From Sphingomonas sp. GM_Shp_1 (GTDB taxonomy: Bacteria; Pseudomonadota; Alphaproteobacteria; Sphingomonadales; Sphingomonadaceae): 64,000 bases of DNA. Position numbers and translations under genes: made by a program. The notes beneath the pieces were generated by a model, which saw only the letters and a program-made list of their open reading frames with translations, searched no databases and was not told where the DNA came from. Below are positions 1-8,806 of this stretch, in pieces; the stretch's first letter is position 1, and every line of letters starts with the position of its first letter. The stretch lies in assembly GCF_026540895.1 (NCBI RefSeq), contig NZ_JALNUR010000011.1, forward strand, positions 1-64,000, read 5' to 3'.

Positions 1-320
1 GCCGAGACTGCGATCAGCGCGGGCATCGCTCCAACCAGCAGGGCAGCAAGCGTGACGGTGACCCCGGCCAGCCCCTCAAACTGGACCACGAAGGCCAGTC
101 CGTAAAGCGCACCCGCCAGCAGCACTGGCGGCGAACGGAACAGCGCACGAGCCTCCTTCGTGGCAAGGGCGAATAGACAAGCGACGATGCTGGCAACGAT
201 GAAGCGGAGCAGCACCATATGCGCCGGATCGAGTTCACGCAGGGCTAATTTGCCGAGTGGAAAGCCAAGCCCCCAGGCAAGTCCGGCCAGGGCGAGGGCA
301 AGAAAGGCGAGACGGTTCAT
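1..320 (-). CDS. EamA/DMT-superfamily permease, N-terminal part (runs off window)
   Basis: Reading leftward from an ATG at 320, the frame stays open to the window edge and gives about 106 residues. The start MNRLAFLALALAGLAWG, a Gly-Phe-Pro-x-Gly-Lys turn, and HMVLLRF followed by another hydrophobic helix match the first helices of EamA (drug/metabolite transporter) permeases, where an early Trp-Gly pair and the Arg-Phe at the start of helix 2 are typical. At least three membrane segments are visible. Family members export amino acids or other metabolites across the inner membrane; the substrate cannot be inferred. The C-terminal two thirds lie outside the window. Confidence 0.75.
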   Translation of the reverse strand, partial: MNRLAFLALALAGLAWGLGFPLGKLALRELDPAHMVLLRFIVASIVACLFALATKEARALFRSPPVLLAGALYGLAFVVQFEGLAGVTVTLAALLVGAMPALIAVS

Positions 321-688
321 GCCGTCTCGTTGCCGTATGTCGCAGCTTTTGGCGATAGGCGGTGCCCGATGAACCGACGTCTGCTTTTGCAGGGCCGGAC
401 ACGAGCCGCGAACGGCCGAAAATGAGTCCTGCGGCCGAAAGCGGCCAAACGGCTCATGGTAAACGTCAACTGCGCGGCAAAGGCCAATTAGGCTTTGGCT
501 TTCAAGTGACAGCCTTATGCATCCAGCCACTTCTACATGCTGCCGATCGCACACGTCGTGGGCAGAGCAGGGCGCCCGCACAAGCGTTGTGCCACGGAAA
601 GCGATTGGTTTTTCAAAAGTTAGCTGGGGGTCTCGGCCACGTGATTCTGCGTGACCCTGCATTTACCAGCTAAATCAAGCTATTAGCC
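321..688. other. Intergenic stretch with no recognisable gene
   Basis: This 368-base gap lies between the divergent-side start of the EamA gene and the 3' end of tRNA-Glu. Open frames here have no recognisable domain and no convincing ribosome binding site. It presumably carries the EamA promoter, but I see no specific operator or terminator. Confidence 0.5.
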
Positions 689-764
689 TGGTGACCCCTA
701 CGGGACTCGAACCCGTGTTTTCGCCGTGAGAGGGCGACGTCCTAGACCGCTAGACGAAGGGGCC
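689..764 (-). tRNA. tRNA-Glu (anticodon CUC)
   Basis: The reverse complement folds as a complete 76-nt tRNA. The acceptor arm begins GGCCCCT and ends AGGGGTC plus discriminator A and an encoded CCA. The anticodon stem TCGCC/GGCGA frames the loop CTCTCAC, giving anticodon CTC (Glu, codon GAG). The T arm ACGGGTTCGAGTCCCGT is intact. The acceptor has one G-T wobble at its second pair. Confidence 0.95.
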
Positions 765-841
765 GTGTGCGGTGGAGGGGCGCTGTTAGCGGGGGTAGGG
801 TGGGGCGTCAAGCACCGGGTCGTCGAAAACGACATAAATGT

Positions 842-880
842 GGAAGGGGCGGGGTGACCGGTCGTCACGCCGCCCCTTCC
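842..880 (-). terminator. Strong hairpin just downstream of the DAHP synthase gene
   Basis: The arms GGAAGGGGCGG and CCGCCCCTTCC pair over 11 bp, with an inner GTGAC/GTCAC stem. The hairpin starts 8 nt beyond the stop codon at 888, so it probably ends or stabilises that transcript. No U-tract follows on the minus strand, so intrinsic termination is not certain. Confidence 0.55.
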
Positions 881-887
881 GGTCAGA

Positions 888-2261
888 TCAGGCCGCGGCC
901 TTGCGGCGTTCGGCCATTTCCTCGTTCAGCATCTCGGCCAGCAGGAAGGCCAGTTCCAGGCTCTGGCCCGCATTCAGGCGCGGGTCGCAGTGGGTGTGGT
1001 AGCGATCGGCGAGCGACTGTTCGGTCACGTCGATCGCGCCGCCGGTGCATTCGGTCACGTTCTGGCCGGTCATCTCGGCATGGATGCCGCCCGCATGGGT
1101 GCCCTCGGCGCGGTGGACGGCGAAGAAGCCGCGCACCTCGGCCAGGATGCGGTCGAAGGGGCGGGTCTTGTAGCCGGTCGCCGCCTTGATCGTGTTGCCG
1201 TGCATCGGGTCGCAGGACCAGACGACCGGGTGGCCCTCGCGCGTCACCGCACGGACCAGCTTGGGCAGATGCGCCTCGATCTTGTCATGGCCATAGCGGG
1301 TGATCAGCGTCATCCGCCCCGGCACGCGGCCCGGATTGAGCGTGTCGAGCATCCGCAACAGCGCCTCGGGCTCCAGGCTGGGGCCGCACTTCACGCCGAT
1401 CGGGTTGCCGATGCCGCGCAGGAACTCGACATGCGCCGATCCTTCGAAACGGGTGCGATCGCCGATCCACAGGAAGTGGGCCGACGTGTCGTACCAGTCG
1501 CCGGTCAGCGAATCCTGCCGGGTCAGCGCTTGCTCATAGGGGAGCAGCAGCGCCTCGTGGCTGGTGTAGAAGCTGGTCTGCGCCAGTTGCGGGACCGAGG
1601 CGGGGTTGATGCCGCACGCCGCCATGAAGTCCAGCGCCTCGCCGATCCGGTCGGCGGTCTCGGCATATTTCTGCGCCCAGGGGCTGCGGCCCATGAAATC
1701 GTGGGTCCAGCGATGCACCTGGTGCAGGTTCGCATAGCCACCTTGCGCAAAGGCGCGCAGCAGGTTGAGCGTCGCCGCCGACTGCGCATAGGAGCGCAGC
1801 ATCCGCTGGGGATCGGGCACGCGCGCCTCGGGCGTGAAGGCGATGTCGTTGACATTGTCGCCGCGATAGCTGGGCAGTTCGACGCCGCCGATCACCTCGG
1901 TATCGGCCGAACGCGGCTTGGCGAACTGGCCCGCCATGCGGCCCAGCTTCACCACCGGCAGCTTGGAGGCGAAGGTCAGGACCACCGCCATCTGGAGGAT
2001 GACGCGGAAGGTGTCGCGGATATTGTTGGCGCTATGCTCGGCAAAGCTCTCGGCGCAATCGCCACCCTGGAGCAGGAAACCCCGACCCTCGGCCACCTCG
2101 GCCAGCTCCGCGGTCAGGCTGCGCGCCTCGCCCGCAAAGACCAGCGGCGGATAGGTCGCCAGCGTCTTCGTCGCGGCGTCCAGCGCATTCTGGTCGGGAT
2201 AGTTGGGGAGCTGGCGCGCCTCGGCACTCGTCCAGCTATCGGGGGCCCATTTCGCGGCCAT
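888..2261 (-). CDS. aroG: Class II 3-deoxy-7-phosphoheptulonate (DAHP) synthase
   Basis: This 457-residue protein condenses phosphoenolpyruvate with erythrose 4-phosphate, the first step of the shikimate pathway in the cytosol. It is the plant/mycobacterial-like class II enzyme. Visible class signatures are [10 protein letters not shown] near residue 80, [55 protein letters not shown] and [15 protein letters not shown]. The metal-binding Cys, His, Glu and Asp positions appear intact. I chose the ATG at 2261 ([10 protein letters not shown]) because this is the usual class II N-terminus and length; the open frame runs on upstream to 3080 but that part is antisense to the next gene and lacks family similarity. 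The symbol aroG is used loosely for class II enzymes. Confidence 0.95.
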   Translation of the reverse strand: MAAKWAPDSWTSAEARQLPNYPDQNALDAATKTLATYPPLVFAGEARSLTAELAEVAEGRGFLLQGGDCAESFAEHSANNIRDTFRVILQMAVVLTFASKLPVVKLGRMAGQFAKPRSADTEVIGGVELPSYRGDNVNDIAFTPEARVPDPQRMLRSYAQSAATLNLLRAFAQGGYANLHQVHRWTHDFMGRSPWAQKYAETADRIGEALDFMAACGINPASVPQLAQTSFYTSHEALLLPYEQALTRQDSLTGDWYDTSAHFLWIGDRTRFEGSAHVEFLRGIGNPIGVKCGPSLEPEALLRMLDTLNPGRVPGRMTLITRYGHDKIEAHLPKLVRAVTREGHPVVWSCDPMHGNTIKAATGYKTRPFDRILAEVRGFFAVHRAEGTHAGGIHAEMTGQNVTECTGGAIDVTEQSLADRYHTHCDPRLNAGQSLELAFLLAEMLNEEMAERRKAAA

Positions 2262-2457
2262 GGCGGTCCTGCTCTTTCGTCTTCTTGCTATCGATCCGAT
2301 CGCCCATGCGCCGAATCGTGGGCAGACGCAATGAAGTTGGCGTTTGGGCCCCTCAAGTCGCGCCCTTTGTTGCGCATGATACTGCTTTGCGCCGAGCGGT
2401 GGCCGATTGCGCCGATCGGTTTTGCGGTTGGCGGACGGAGCGGCTAGCAAAAGCGCG

Positions 2458-3501
2458 ATGTCGCGTGCCCCCATCCTGTCGTCGGCGTTCGTCGCCCTGT
2501 CCGCATTCCTGCTTTCGGTGCCGCCCCAGGCGGTTGCGACCATGCCGGTCGCGTCGATGGTCGTGAGCGAACAGAGCGACGATACCGCGCTGTTCGGGGT
2601 GATGCGCGATGCCGATGCGCGGCTGGCCACGATCGCGTGGCGGCTGGCGACCGCCAATGCCGCCATCTGCCGCGATGTCGCGCCGACCCCCGGTCTGGTG
2701 GTCCATGCCATCGACCAATATGATCCGGCGGTGCGCAAGCAATTGCCCGCGCTGTTCGGCTTCGAGGGACCTGTGGCCGTCGAGGCGGTGGTCGCGGGGA
2801 GCGCCGCCGCCAAGGCGGGCGTCCTCGCCAACGATACGATCGAGGCGGTCGACGGCAAGCCGCTGTCCGTCGATCCGGCAGGGACGACCCAGGCCAACAC
2901 CGCCACCCGCGACGCCGCGCAGCGTCGGATCGCGGCCGAGCCCGCCGATCGTCCCCTGCACCTTAGCCTGTTGCGAAAAGGCCAGCGGCGGGAGGTGACG
3001 ATCGCGGCCCAGCCGGGGTGCCGCTCCCGCTTCGAGATGCTGATCGGCCCCGGCCTGTCGGCGTCGGCGGATGGCGACATCGTGCAGATCGGTTCGCGCT
3101 TTTTCGAGCGGTTCGACGACCGGATGATCGCGGTCGTCGTCGCGCATGAATTCTCGCATAATATCCTGCATCATCGCGAGCGGCTGGACGCGGCCGGGGT
3201 GAAGCGGGGCCTCCTGTCCGAGTTCGGTCGCAACGGGCGGCTGTTCCGCCGGACCGAGACCGAGGCCGATCTGCTCGGCGTCCATCTGATGCGCAATGCG
3301 GGGTATGATCCGCAGGACGCCGTCCGCTTCTGGCGCGAGCATGGCGGTGAGGTCGATGGCGGCCTGTTCCGCAGCCGGACCCATCCGTCCTCCTCCGCGC
3401 GGGCCGATGCGGTGGCGGCGGAGATCGCGGCGATCCCGGCGGGTGCGCCCATTCCCTATCGCCCGCCGCTGCTCGATCACGCGGCTGAACCACTACAATA
3501 A
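2458..3501 (+). CDS. M48-family metallopeptidase with PDZ-like domain, exported
   Basis: The 347-residue product starts with a signal peptide ([20 protein letters not shown], cleavage likely after residue 28). A PDZ-like segment follows at about residues 100-185 ([21 protein letters not shown]). The peptidase domain has the zinc motif HEFSH near residue 230 and a downstream ETEAD that supplies the third zinc ligand, the standard M48 arrangement. It is probably a periplasmic protease in envelope quality control. The start at 2458 puts the signal peptide at the N-terminus; an upstream in-frame ATG at 2407 would bury it. It is divergent from the DAHP synthase gene and 51 nt upstream of a small membrane-protein gene that is probably cotranscribed. 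Confidence 0.88.
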   Translation: MSRAPILSSAFVALSAFLLSVPPQAVATMPVASMVVSEQSDDTALFGVMRDADARLATIAWRLATANAAICRDVAPTPGLVVHAIDQYDPAVRKQLPALFGFEGPVAVEAVVAGSAAAKAGVLANDTIEAVDGKPLSVDPAGTTQANTATRDAAQRRIAAEPADRPLHLSLLRKGQRREVTIAAQPGCRSRFEMLIGPGLSASADGDIVQIGSRFFERFDDRMIAVVVAHEFSHNILHHRERLDAAGVKRGLLSEFGRNGRLFRRTETEADLLGVHLMRNAGYDPQDAVRFWREHGGEVDGGLFRSRTHPSSSARADAVAAEIAAIPAGAPIPYRPPLLDHAAEPLQ

Positions 3502-3552
3502 GGCGGGGCGCAGGGATTGTCTCTTGGGGCCACAGACGGCAAGGGCGCGATC

Positions 3553-3867
3553 ATGGATATTCCCGCACGCTATGCCGACTTCATCCAATGGATCGGCGAC
3601 GGAACCGGCATGGCGGACAGCCTGTTGCACGTCCATGCGGGGATGGCGGTGCTGTTCCTGGCACGAATCCTGACCCGCAAGTCGCTGGCCACCCCGATCC
3701 CGCTCGCCTGCGTTGCGCTGGCGGAGGCGGCGAACGAGATACTCGATCGGCTGCATTACGGATCCTGGCGCTGGACCGACACGCTGGGCGATATCGCCAA
3801 CACGATGTTCTGGCCGACCGTGCTGTTCATCGGCCTGCGGATGCGAAGCCCGCGCGGGCGGCGCTGA
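3553..3867 (+). CDS. Small membrane protein of unknown function (HVHAGMA family)
   Basis: The 104-residue product has about three hydrophobic segments. Landmarks are DSLLHVHAGMAVLFLA near residue 25, EAANEILDRL near 60 and a C-terminal TMFWPTVLF. A paralogue at 12822-13178 shares these three blocks, which shows that they are under constraint. The pattern His...Glu-x-x-Asn-Glu...Asp...Trp-Pro recalls the topology of VanZ-like proteins, but this is a weak resemblance and I do not assign a function. The start ATG at 3553 follows the peptidase gene closely, and the gene converges with cysS, whose stop is 12 nt away. Confidence 0.8.
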   Translation: MDIPARYADFIQWIGDGTGMADSLLHVHAGMAVLFLARILTRKSLATPIPLACVALAEAANEILDRLHYGSWRWTDTLGDIANTMFWPTVLFIGLRMRSPRGRR

Positions 3868-3879
3868 CGCCGGAAGGGT

Positions 3880-5334
3880 TTAGCCTTCCGGCAGCACCGG
3901 CTTCCAGTCCCAGCCCAGCGGATCGCCGTCCATTACCTCGACCCCGGCGGCGAGCAGCGTGTCGCGAATCGCGTCCGACCGGGCGAAGTCCTTGTCCGCC
4001 CGTGCGGCGCGGCGATCGGCCAGATGCGACTCGATGGCCGCTTCGTCCAGCGTTGCGTTGGCGGGTCGGGTGCGCAGGTCGGCACGGGTCAGCGTCGTCA
4101 GTTGCAGGCCCAATGTCGCGTCGAAATCGGCCAGTGCCGCCAGCCGCACCCCGGGGGACAGTTTCTTGTCGCCCAGCATCTCGTCCAGCACCGGCAGCGC
4201 GCGGGGCGTCGCCAGATCGTCCGACAGCGCGGCGTCGAGTCGCTCGCGATAGGAGGAGGCGTCGCCCTTCTCCGGGGCATCGGCACGGGCACGCAAGCCC
4301 TCGACCGACTGGACGAGTCGCTTCAGCCGGACCTGTGCGGCGGCCAGGCCGTCCCAGCCGAACTCCATTTCCGAGCGATAATGCGCCTGAAGGCACATCA
4401 GGCGATAGGCCAGCGGGTGGAAACCGCGATCGACCAGCGCTTGCAGGGTCAGGAACTCGCCCGAGGACTTGGACATCTTGCCGGTGCGGTCGACCAGGAA
4501 GTTGTTGTGCATCCAGATGTTCGCACCGGTGTCGGCGGTGCAGCCATGCGCCTGATTCTGTGCTATCTCGTTGGGGTGATGGATTTCGCGATGGTCGATG
4601 CCGCCGGTATGGATGTCGAACTGCGCGCCCAGATATTGTTTGCTCATCACCGAGCATTCCAGATGCCAGCCGGGCGCGCCGGGGCCCCAAGGGCTGTCCC
4701 ATTCCATCTGCCGATTCTCGCCGGGTGCGGAGGCGCGCCAGATGGCGAAGTCGGCGGGGTGCCGCTTGCCCGCGACGGGATCGATCCGGCTCTCGCCCTC
4801 ATCGTCGTGATGGCGGGCGAGCCGTCCGTAATCGGGCACGGTCGTCACGTCGAAATACAGGCCGTCGGGCAGGCGGTAGCAGTGCTTCTTCTCGATCGCC
4901 TTGGCGAACTCGATCATTTGCGGCACATGCTCGGTCGCCAGCGGAAAGCGGGTCGGATCCGCGATGCCCAGGTCCTTCAGATTTTGTTTGAACGCGGTCG
5001 TATAATGGCCCGCGATCGCCCAGATATCCTGGCCGCTCTTCTTCGCGGCGGCCTCCATCTTGTCGTCGCCCGCATCCGCGTCGGAGGTCAGATGCCCGAC
5101 ATCGGTGATGTTGATGATGTGCGTCAGCGGCCAGCCCTTCCAGCGCAGCACCCGCGACAGCGTGTCGGTGAAGACATAGGCGCGCAGATTGCCGATATGG
5201 GCGTAGTTGTAGACGGTCGGGCCGCAGGAATAGACGCGGACATTGGCCGGATCGATCGGTCGGAACGTCTCCGTGGCGCGGGTCAGGCTGTTGTACAGGG
5301 TCAGCGGGATCGTGGAGGTGGCGGGCGCGGTCAT
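3880..5334 (-). CDS. cysS: Cysteinyl-tRNA synthetase
   Basis: This class I synthetase charges tRNA-Cys with cysteine. The HIGH-type signature appears as YNYAHIGN, preceded by the zinc/cysteine-site residue in CGPTVYN. Further zinc-site blocks are LECSVMS and GGIDHREIHHPNEIAQ, and the KMSKSSG loop binds ATP. The length of 484 residues is normal. I chose the ATG at 5334 (MTAPATST) because AAGG lies 8 nt upstream; an alternative in-frame ATG lies at 5352 with no clear ribosome binding site. It is transcribed divergently from rpsU. Confidence 0.96.
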   Translation of the reverse strand: MTAPATSTIPLTLYNSLTRATETFRPIDPANVRVYSCGPTVYNYAHIGNLRAYVFTDTLSRVLRWKGWPLTHIINITDVGHLTSDADAGDDKMEAAAKKSGQDIWAIAGHYTTAFKQNLKDLGIADPTRFPLATEHVPQMIEFAKAIEKKHCYRLPDGLYFDVTTVPDYGRLARHHDDEGESRIDPVAGKRHPADFAIWRASAPGENRQMEWDSPWGPGAPGWHLECSVMSKQYLGAQFDIHTGGIDHREIHHPNEIAQNQAHGCTADTGANIWMHNNFLVDRTGKMSKSSGEFLTLQALVDRGFHPLAYRLMCLQAHYRSEMEFGWDGLAAAQVRLKRLVQSVEGLRARADAPEKGDASSYRERLDAALSDDLATPRALPVLDEMLGDKKLSPGVRLAALADFDATLGLQLTTLTRADLRTRPANATLDEAAIESHLADRRAARADKDFARSDAIRDTLLAAGVEVMDGDPLGWDWKPVLPEG

Positions 5335-5352
5335 GGCGCTTGCCTTAGCCAT

Positions 5353-5710
5353 GTCGGCTTCGCCCCGAAAGGGGGCCCCGGTCCGGTGGAAGCCGGACCG
5401 GGACCGGCGCGGATGACAGGGGAGGCACCGCGCCTGTTTCGTTCCAAGGCCTGAAAGGCCCCGAGAACATGTCAGGGTGTCCGACGTACGGGAGTTGGCC
5501 GGACGAGGGATGCTATAGGGGACGGCGCATCACCGTGGCATGGCCGCAGCATGACAAGATCATTCATATCCCTGGGCGAATGACGCGGGCCGGAGCGATT
5601 TGCGATCCAGCGGGTTGTATTCGCCAGACCGCACTGCTAGGAGCGCCCAACGTTGCGGCCACAGCATTCTGCGGCCGCTTTATTCTGTTTTGCCGGAGCA
5701 ATTCGTTTTT
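5353..5710. other. Divergent cysS/rpsU intergenic region with a 9-bp hairpin
   Basis: This gap of about 358 bases has no convincing gene. At 5378-5401 it carries a perfect 9-bp inverted repeat (CCGGTCCGG / CCGGACCGG, 6-nt loop), probably in the cysS leader or an isolated palindrome. The remainder presumably holds the two divergent promoters, which I cannot place. The GGAG nearest to rpsU (5695-5698) lies 12 nt from its ATG, longer than usual. Confidence 0.45.
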
Positions 5711-5917
5711 ATGCAGATCATCGTTCGCGACAACAATGTGGATCAGGCCCTTCGCGCGCTCAAGAAGAAGCTGCAGCGGGAAGGCGTGTATCGCGAAATG
5801 AAGCTCCGTCGCCACTACGAAAAGCCGTCGGAAAAGCGCGCTCGTGAGCGTGCGGCGGCGGTGCGTCGCGCCCGCAAGCTGGAGCGCAAGCGCGCCGAGC
5901 GCGACGGCGCCCGGTAA
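5711..5917 (+). CDS. rpsU: 30S ribosomal protein S21
   Basis: The 68-residue product [20 protein letters not shown] is a full-length S21, with the usual very basic C-terminal helix rich in Arg and Lys. S21 sits on the small-subunit platform near the anti-Shine-Dalgarno end of 16S rRNA and assists initiation. The ATG at 5711 gives the canonical N-terminus; the longer open frame from 5600 is out of character for the family. Confidence 0.97.
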   Translation: MQIIVRDNNVDQALRALKKKLQREGVYREMKLRRHYEKPSEKRARERAAAVRRARKLERKRAERDGAR

Positions 5918-6083
5918 TAGACCGACTCGATCGGCTGGGCTTCGTCCCCTTGTCGTAAAGCGGCGGGGGCGGGGCGCCGATCGGACGGTCGGCCGATTCG
6001 CTCTGGCGGATCGTGCCCCAGCGCTTTGAGGGTCGCATCGTGACGGCCCCGACGAACGCCCACGTACAGAGCGAGAAGCAGGC

Positions 6084-6653
6084 ATGTCCGTAACCGCTGT
6101 TCCCCTTCGTCCCGTCCGGCGTTCCTATCTGGTCTGGATATGGGTTGCGGTGGTGGCCGCCGTCGTCGTCGCCGCGCTGCTGGCGCGTCAGGGCGATGCC
6201 CCGCTGCTGCGTGAATCGCGTGGGTCGGGCGTCGTCACCACGGCCTCGGGTCTCCAGTACAAGGTGATCGAACCGGGGCAGGGTGGTGCGCATCCGACTG
6301 CCAGCGACGTGGCGCTGATCAACTATACCGGTCGCCTGATCGACGGCACCGTCTTCGACAAGTCGCAGCAGCCGACGCCGATGCCGTTGTCGGGTGTGCT
6401 GCCCGGCTTCTCCGAGGCGCTGAAGCTGATGCCCAAGGGCGCGAAGTACCGCTTCTGGCTGCCTGCCAAGATCGGCTATGGCGACCGGGCGAACGACAAG
6501 ATCCCGGCCAATTCGACGCTGGTGTTCGATGTCGAGTTGCTCGACTTCATCCCCGAGGCGGTGTTGCGGCAGATGCAGGCGCAGCAGTCGATGATGGGCG
6601 GAATGCCCGGTGGGGCACCCGGCGGCGTTCCCGGCGCGCCGTCGCCCCGCTGA
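6084..6653 (+). CDS. Membrane-anchored FKBP-type peptidyl-prolyl cis-trans isomerase
   Basis: The 189-residue protein has an N-terminal membrane anchor (residues 14-34, YLVWIWVAVVAAVVVAALLA) and then one FKBP domain. The domain begins with TASGLQYKVIEPGQG and contains VALINYTGRLIDGTVFDKS, VLPGFSEALKLMPKGAKYRFWLP, IGYGDR and IPANSTLVFDVELL. These contain most of the conserved active-site positions of FKBPs. The tail is Gly/Pro/Met-rich (GGMPGGAPGGVPGAP). It probably acts in the periplasm on folding of exported proteins. The gene is 166 nt downstream of rpsU on the same strand. Confidence 0.92.
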   Translation: MSVTAVPLRPVRRSYLVWIWVAVVAAVVVAALLARQGDAPLLRESRGSGVVTTASGLQYKVIEPGQGGAHPTASDVALINYTGRLIDGTVFDKSQQPTPMPLSGVLPGFSEALKLMPKGAKYRFWLPAKIGYGDRANDKIPANSTLVFDVELLDFIPEAVLRQMQAQQSMMGGMPGGAPGGVPGAPSPR

Positions 6654-6695
6654 TCGACCGGCTCCGCGGGAGCCAACCGGATCGAAACGAGATCG

Positions 6696-6730
6696 CCGGA
6701 GTTCCTGACGGGGCTCCGGGGATTTTCTTA
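6696..6730 (+). terminator. Probable terminator after the FKBP gene
   Basis: CCGGAG (6696-6701) pairs with CTCCGG (6714-6719), followed within a few bases by a short T-rich tail (ATTTTCTT). The 12-nt loop makes it a modest terminator. Confidence 0.45.
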
Positions 6731-7212
6731 TGGGCGGTACGGGGACGGAATGGCGGACTGGCGCGAGCTATTTTCCGTGGTGTTAGCCGCGATGATGCAA
6801 GTCACCTCAGCGAAGGCTCGGAGCTACCCATTCTCGGAATGAGCGCTCCTGACACTTGGGCGGGCTGTATGCCAAGCCTAGGCCATCGCATCGGCAATTC
6901 GTGCAGAGGTGTCTCGAACGGCGCGATTTCGTGGGCATGGTCCGCCGCTTGAAAGAAAGTCTTACGGCGTCGCGGGCGATACGCCTTCGCGTCTCCGCGT
7001 CTTCGCGCGAACCAATCTTATCGCTGTTCTAATGTACGTTGGCCCCTTGAATCTGGGCGAGTTCCGTTCCTAGCCGAGAAAGGCCCCAGCCTGCGCTAGT
7101 ACGGCGACTAGAGAAATGTGGCGACCGACGCTGTAGGTCGCTTGGGGGCGTCGCGAGGCCATCGTTGGCGTTCTGCCGATATCAGCTTCCCGCCGGCACC
7201 ATCTTCAGGGCA
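6731..7212. other. Intergenic stretch with no recognisable gene
   Basis: About 480 bases between the FKBP terminator and the terminator of the minus-strand small protein. I see no gene, tRNA or known structured RNA. A CTTCGCGTCTCCGCGTC-type run near 6985-7010 looks like a fragment of a low-complexity intergenic repeat, but I cannot confirm it from one copy. Confidence 0.4.
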
Positions 7213-7242
7213 CAAAAAAATAGCGGCCCGAAGGCCGCTATT
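7213..7242 (-). terminator. Rho-independent terminator of the small secreted-protein gene
   Basis: A perfect 10-bp stem, AATAGCGGCC / GGCCGCTATT (7219-7228 with 7233-7242), closes a four-base loop that reads TTCG on the minus strand. It is followed by a T7 tract. It lies 26 nt after the stop codon at 7269 and is a textbook intrinsic terminator. Confidence 0.92.
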
Positions 7243-7268
7243 CCTTTCAGCCGTGAGGCTGAAGCAAC

Positions 7269-7508
7269 TTAGTTGCTGTCGGCGTTGTCGTCCGAATCGG
7301 CGACCACGACGATGCCGGCAACGACGGCAGCAGCCGCCAGAACCGCAACGAGGATGCCACCGCCGGCCAGGCCGTTCTTCTTGGCGGCCGGGGCCGAAGC
7401 GCGAACCGACTTCGAAACCGAGAGGCTGGCAGCCGGATTCGCGGCCATCGCGGGGGCGACGGTCATCGAAACGGCGGCAGCGGCGACGAGAAACTTCCCA
7501 AGACGCAT
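7269..7508 (-). CDS. Small exported/membrane protein of unknown function
   Basis: The 79-residue product starts MRLGKFLVAAAAVSMTVAPA, with a signal peptide ending at AMA-ANP. A short Ser/Ala/Lys-rich linker, a Gly-rich turn and one strongly hydrophobic segment (GILVAVLAAAAVVAGIVVVA) follow, and then an acidic tail DSDDNADSN. The start is supported by AAGGGAG six nt upstream of the ATG at 7508. It has its own strong terminator and no close operon partner. I do not recognise a family. Confidence 0.85.
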   Translation of the reverse strand: MRLGKFLVAAAAVSMTVAPAMAANPAASLSVSKSVRASAPAAKKNGLAGGGILVAVLAAAAVVAGIVVVADSDDNADSN

Positions 7509-7703
7509 GTCGAACTCCCTTAAGATATGCGGGTAGGGCCATGGCACGGAGACCGGGACATGGCAACCCCACCAACGAGTATGGGACAGTTATGCTCCCA
7601 CACTGATGCGGCAATGCAACATTACTTCGCCGCTATGCGGCTATACTGTGCTTTGCCGTCAAACGGAATGCCCCAGCAATCGTTTCGCCTCGGTAAAGAG
7701 GCT

Positions 7704-8462
7704 TCAGGTAGAGAAAATGACCTGCTCCGAGCCTTCGAGCATCAGGGCGGTCAGCCGGTCGCTCTGATAGGCGCCGGTATCGATCCCGATGCGATGCGGC
7801 AGGATTTCTGCCTCTTCGGCGACGGTGTGGCCATGGACGACCATCTTTTCCAGCGGTGCGCGGTGGTCGAGAAAGGGATCGCGGATCCAGCGCGTCTCGG
7901 CCAGTTTCTGCTCGGCGATCGGGATGCCGGGACGAACGCCTGCATGGACGAAGGCATAGTCGCCCATGATCATCATCTCCTTGAGGTTGGACAGGAAATG
8001 CTGATGCGCGGCGGGGACGATCGCATTGAGTCGCTCATGAACCTCGGCATAGTCGAGCCGCTCATAATCCTGGGCCGTAACGCCATAGCTCATCATCGTT
8101 TCCCGCCCGCCGATCCGGCAGAACAGGCGCAGCGCCTTGTCATCGCCATCGATCGCGCGGAGCAGGATTTCCTCATGATTGCCCATCAGGCAATGGACAT
8201 GGCGGTCGGCGGCGGCGAGCCGGCTGATCCGCTCCACCACGCCCGCCGAATCCGGTCCGCGATCGATCAGGTCGCCCAGAAAGATGATGTGGCGTCGTAC
8301 GGGCGCACGCGCGGCATGATCCGAGTCGATCCGTTCCAGAATCCGGTCCAGCAGGTCGAGGCGACCATGAATGTCGCCGACCGCATAGACCCGAACGCCC
8401 GGCTCCATGACCGGCACGAAATCGGGTACGCGCTTTCGAAGATTCAGTAACTTGGCAAGCAT
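7704..8462 (-). CDS. PPP-family metallophosphoesterase (serine/threonine phosphatase-like)
   Basis: The 252-residue protein has the full set of binuclear metal motifs in order: GDIHGR near residue 29, GDLIDRGPDS near 63, GNHE near 94, FVHAGVRPG near 174 and HGHT near 211. The GDxHG, GDxxDRG and GNHE triad defines the PPP group that includes bacterial PrpA/PrpB-type phosphatases and diadenosine tetraphosphatases. The substrate (phosphoprotein or dinucleotide) is not resolved. A palindromic element begins 38 nt upstream of the start at 8462. Confidence 0.9.
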   Translation of the reverse strand: MLAKLLNLRKRVPDFVPVMEPGVRVYAVGDIHGRLDLLDRILERIDSDHAARAPVRRHIIFLGDLIDRGPDSAGVVERISRLAAADRHVHCLMGNHEEILLRAIDGDDKALRLFCRIGGRETMMSYGVTAQDYERLDYAEVHERLNAIVPAAHQHFLSNLKEMMIMGDYAFVHAGVRPGIPIAEQKLAETRWIRDPFLDHRAPLEKMVVHGHTVAEEAEILPHRIGIDTGAYQSDRLTALMLEGSEQVIFST

Positions 8463-8499
8463 GGATGTTTTGGTGTCCGCAACAGGCGGTTGTCCTTAA

Positions 8500-8766
8500 G
8501 GTCCGGACCCATAAACGGCAATGGCCGTGATTGCCCTGTCGTGTTCGTCCGGCAAGGAGCGTGGTGCAGCAGGTAGCGGCGCTACCTGCAAGCCTCGCGA
8601 CGCTGACCGGCGGACGCGACAGGGCAACCGCTGTGCGGCGGGCCGATTTTGGTCCAGGGCGGCGTCGCTTGTCGGTCACGATGCATCAGCATCGCTCCAC
8701 TCTTCGCTTCTTGCCCTGAACCAAAATCGGCTCCGTCACGGCCGTTGCCGTTTGTGGGTCCGGACC
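8500..8766. repeat. 267-bp nested palindromic element (MITE-like or structured RNA)
   Basis: Terminal arms of 31 bp (8500-8530 and 8736-8766, starting GGTCCGGACCCATAAACGGC) are inverted copies with two mismatches. Inside are two long hairpins. The first pairs TTGCCCTGTCG (8531-8541) with CGACAGGGCAA (8617-8627) and encloses a perfect 9-bp hairpin GCAGGTAGC/GCTACCTGC (8569-8589). The second pairs 8642-8660 with 8713-8731 (18 of 19) and encloses CGATGC/GCATCG (8679-8694). No coding potential is evident. It separates the phosphatase gene from wecC. I see no obvious target-site duplication. Confidence 0.85.
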
Positions 8767-8806
8767 CTAGTCCCCCCCCAATCCCCCATGCAATGCGAAG
8801 CGGGCA

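Noticed and set aside
2262..3080. N-terminal extension of the DAHP synthase frame
   Set aside because: It is antisense to the M48 peptidase gene and has no similarity to class II DAHP synthases, which start near the ATG at 2261.
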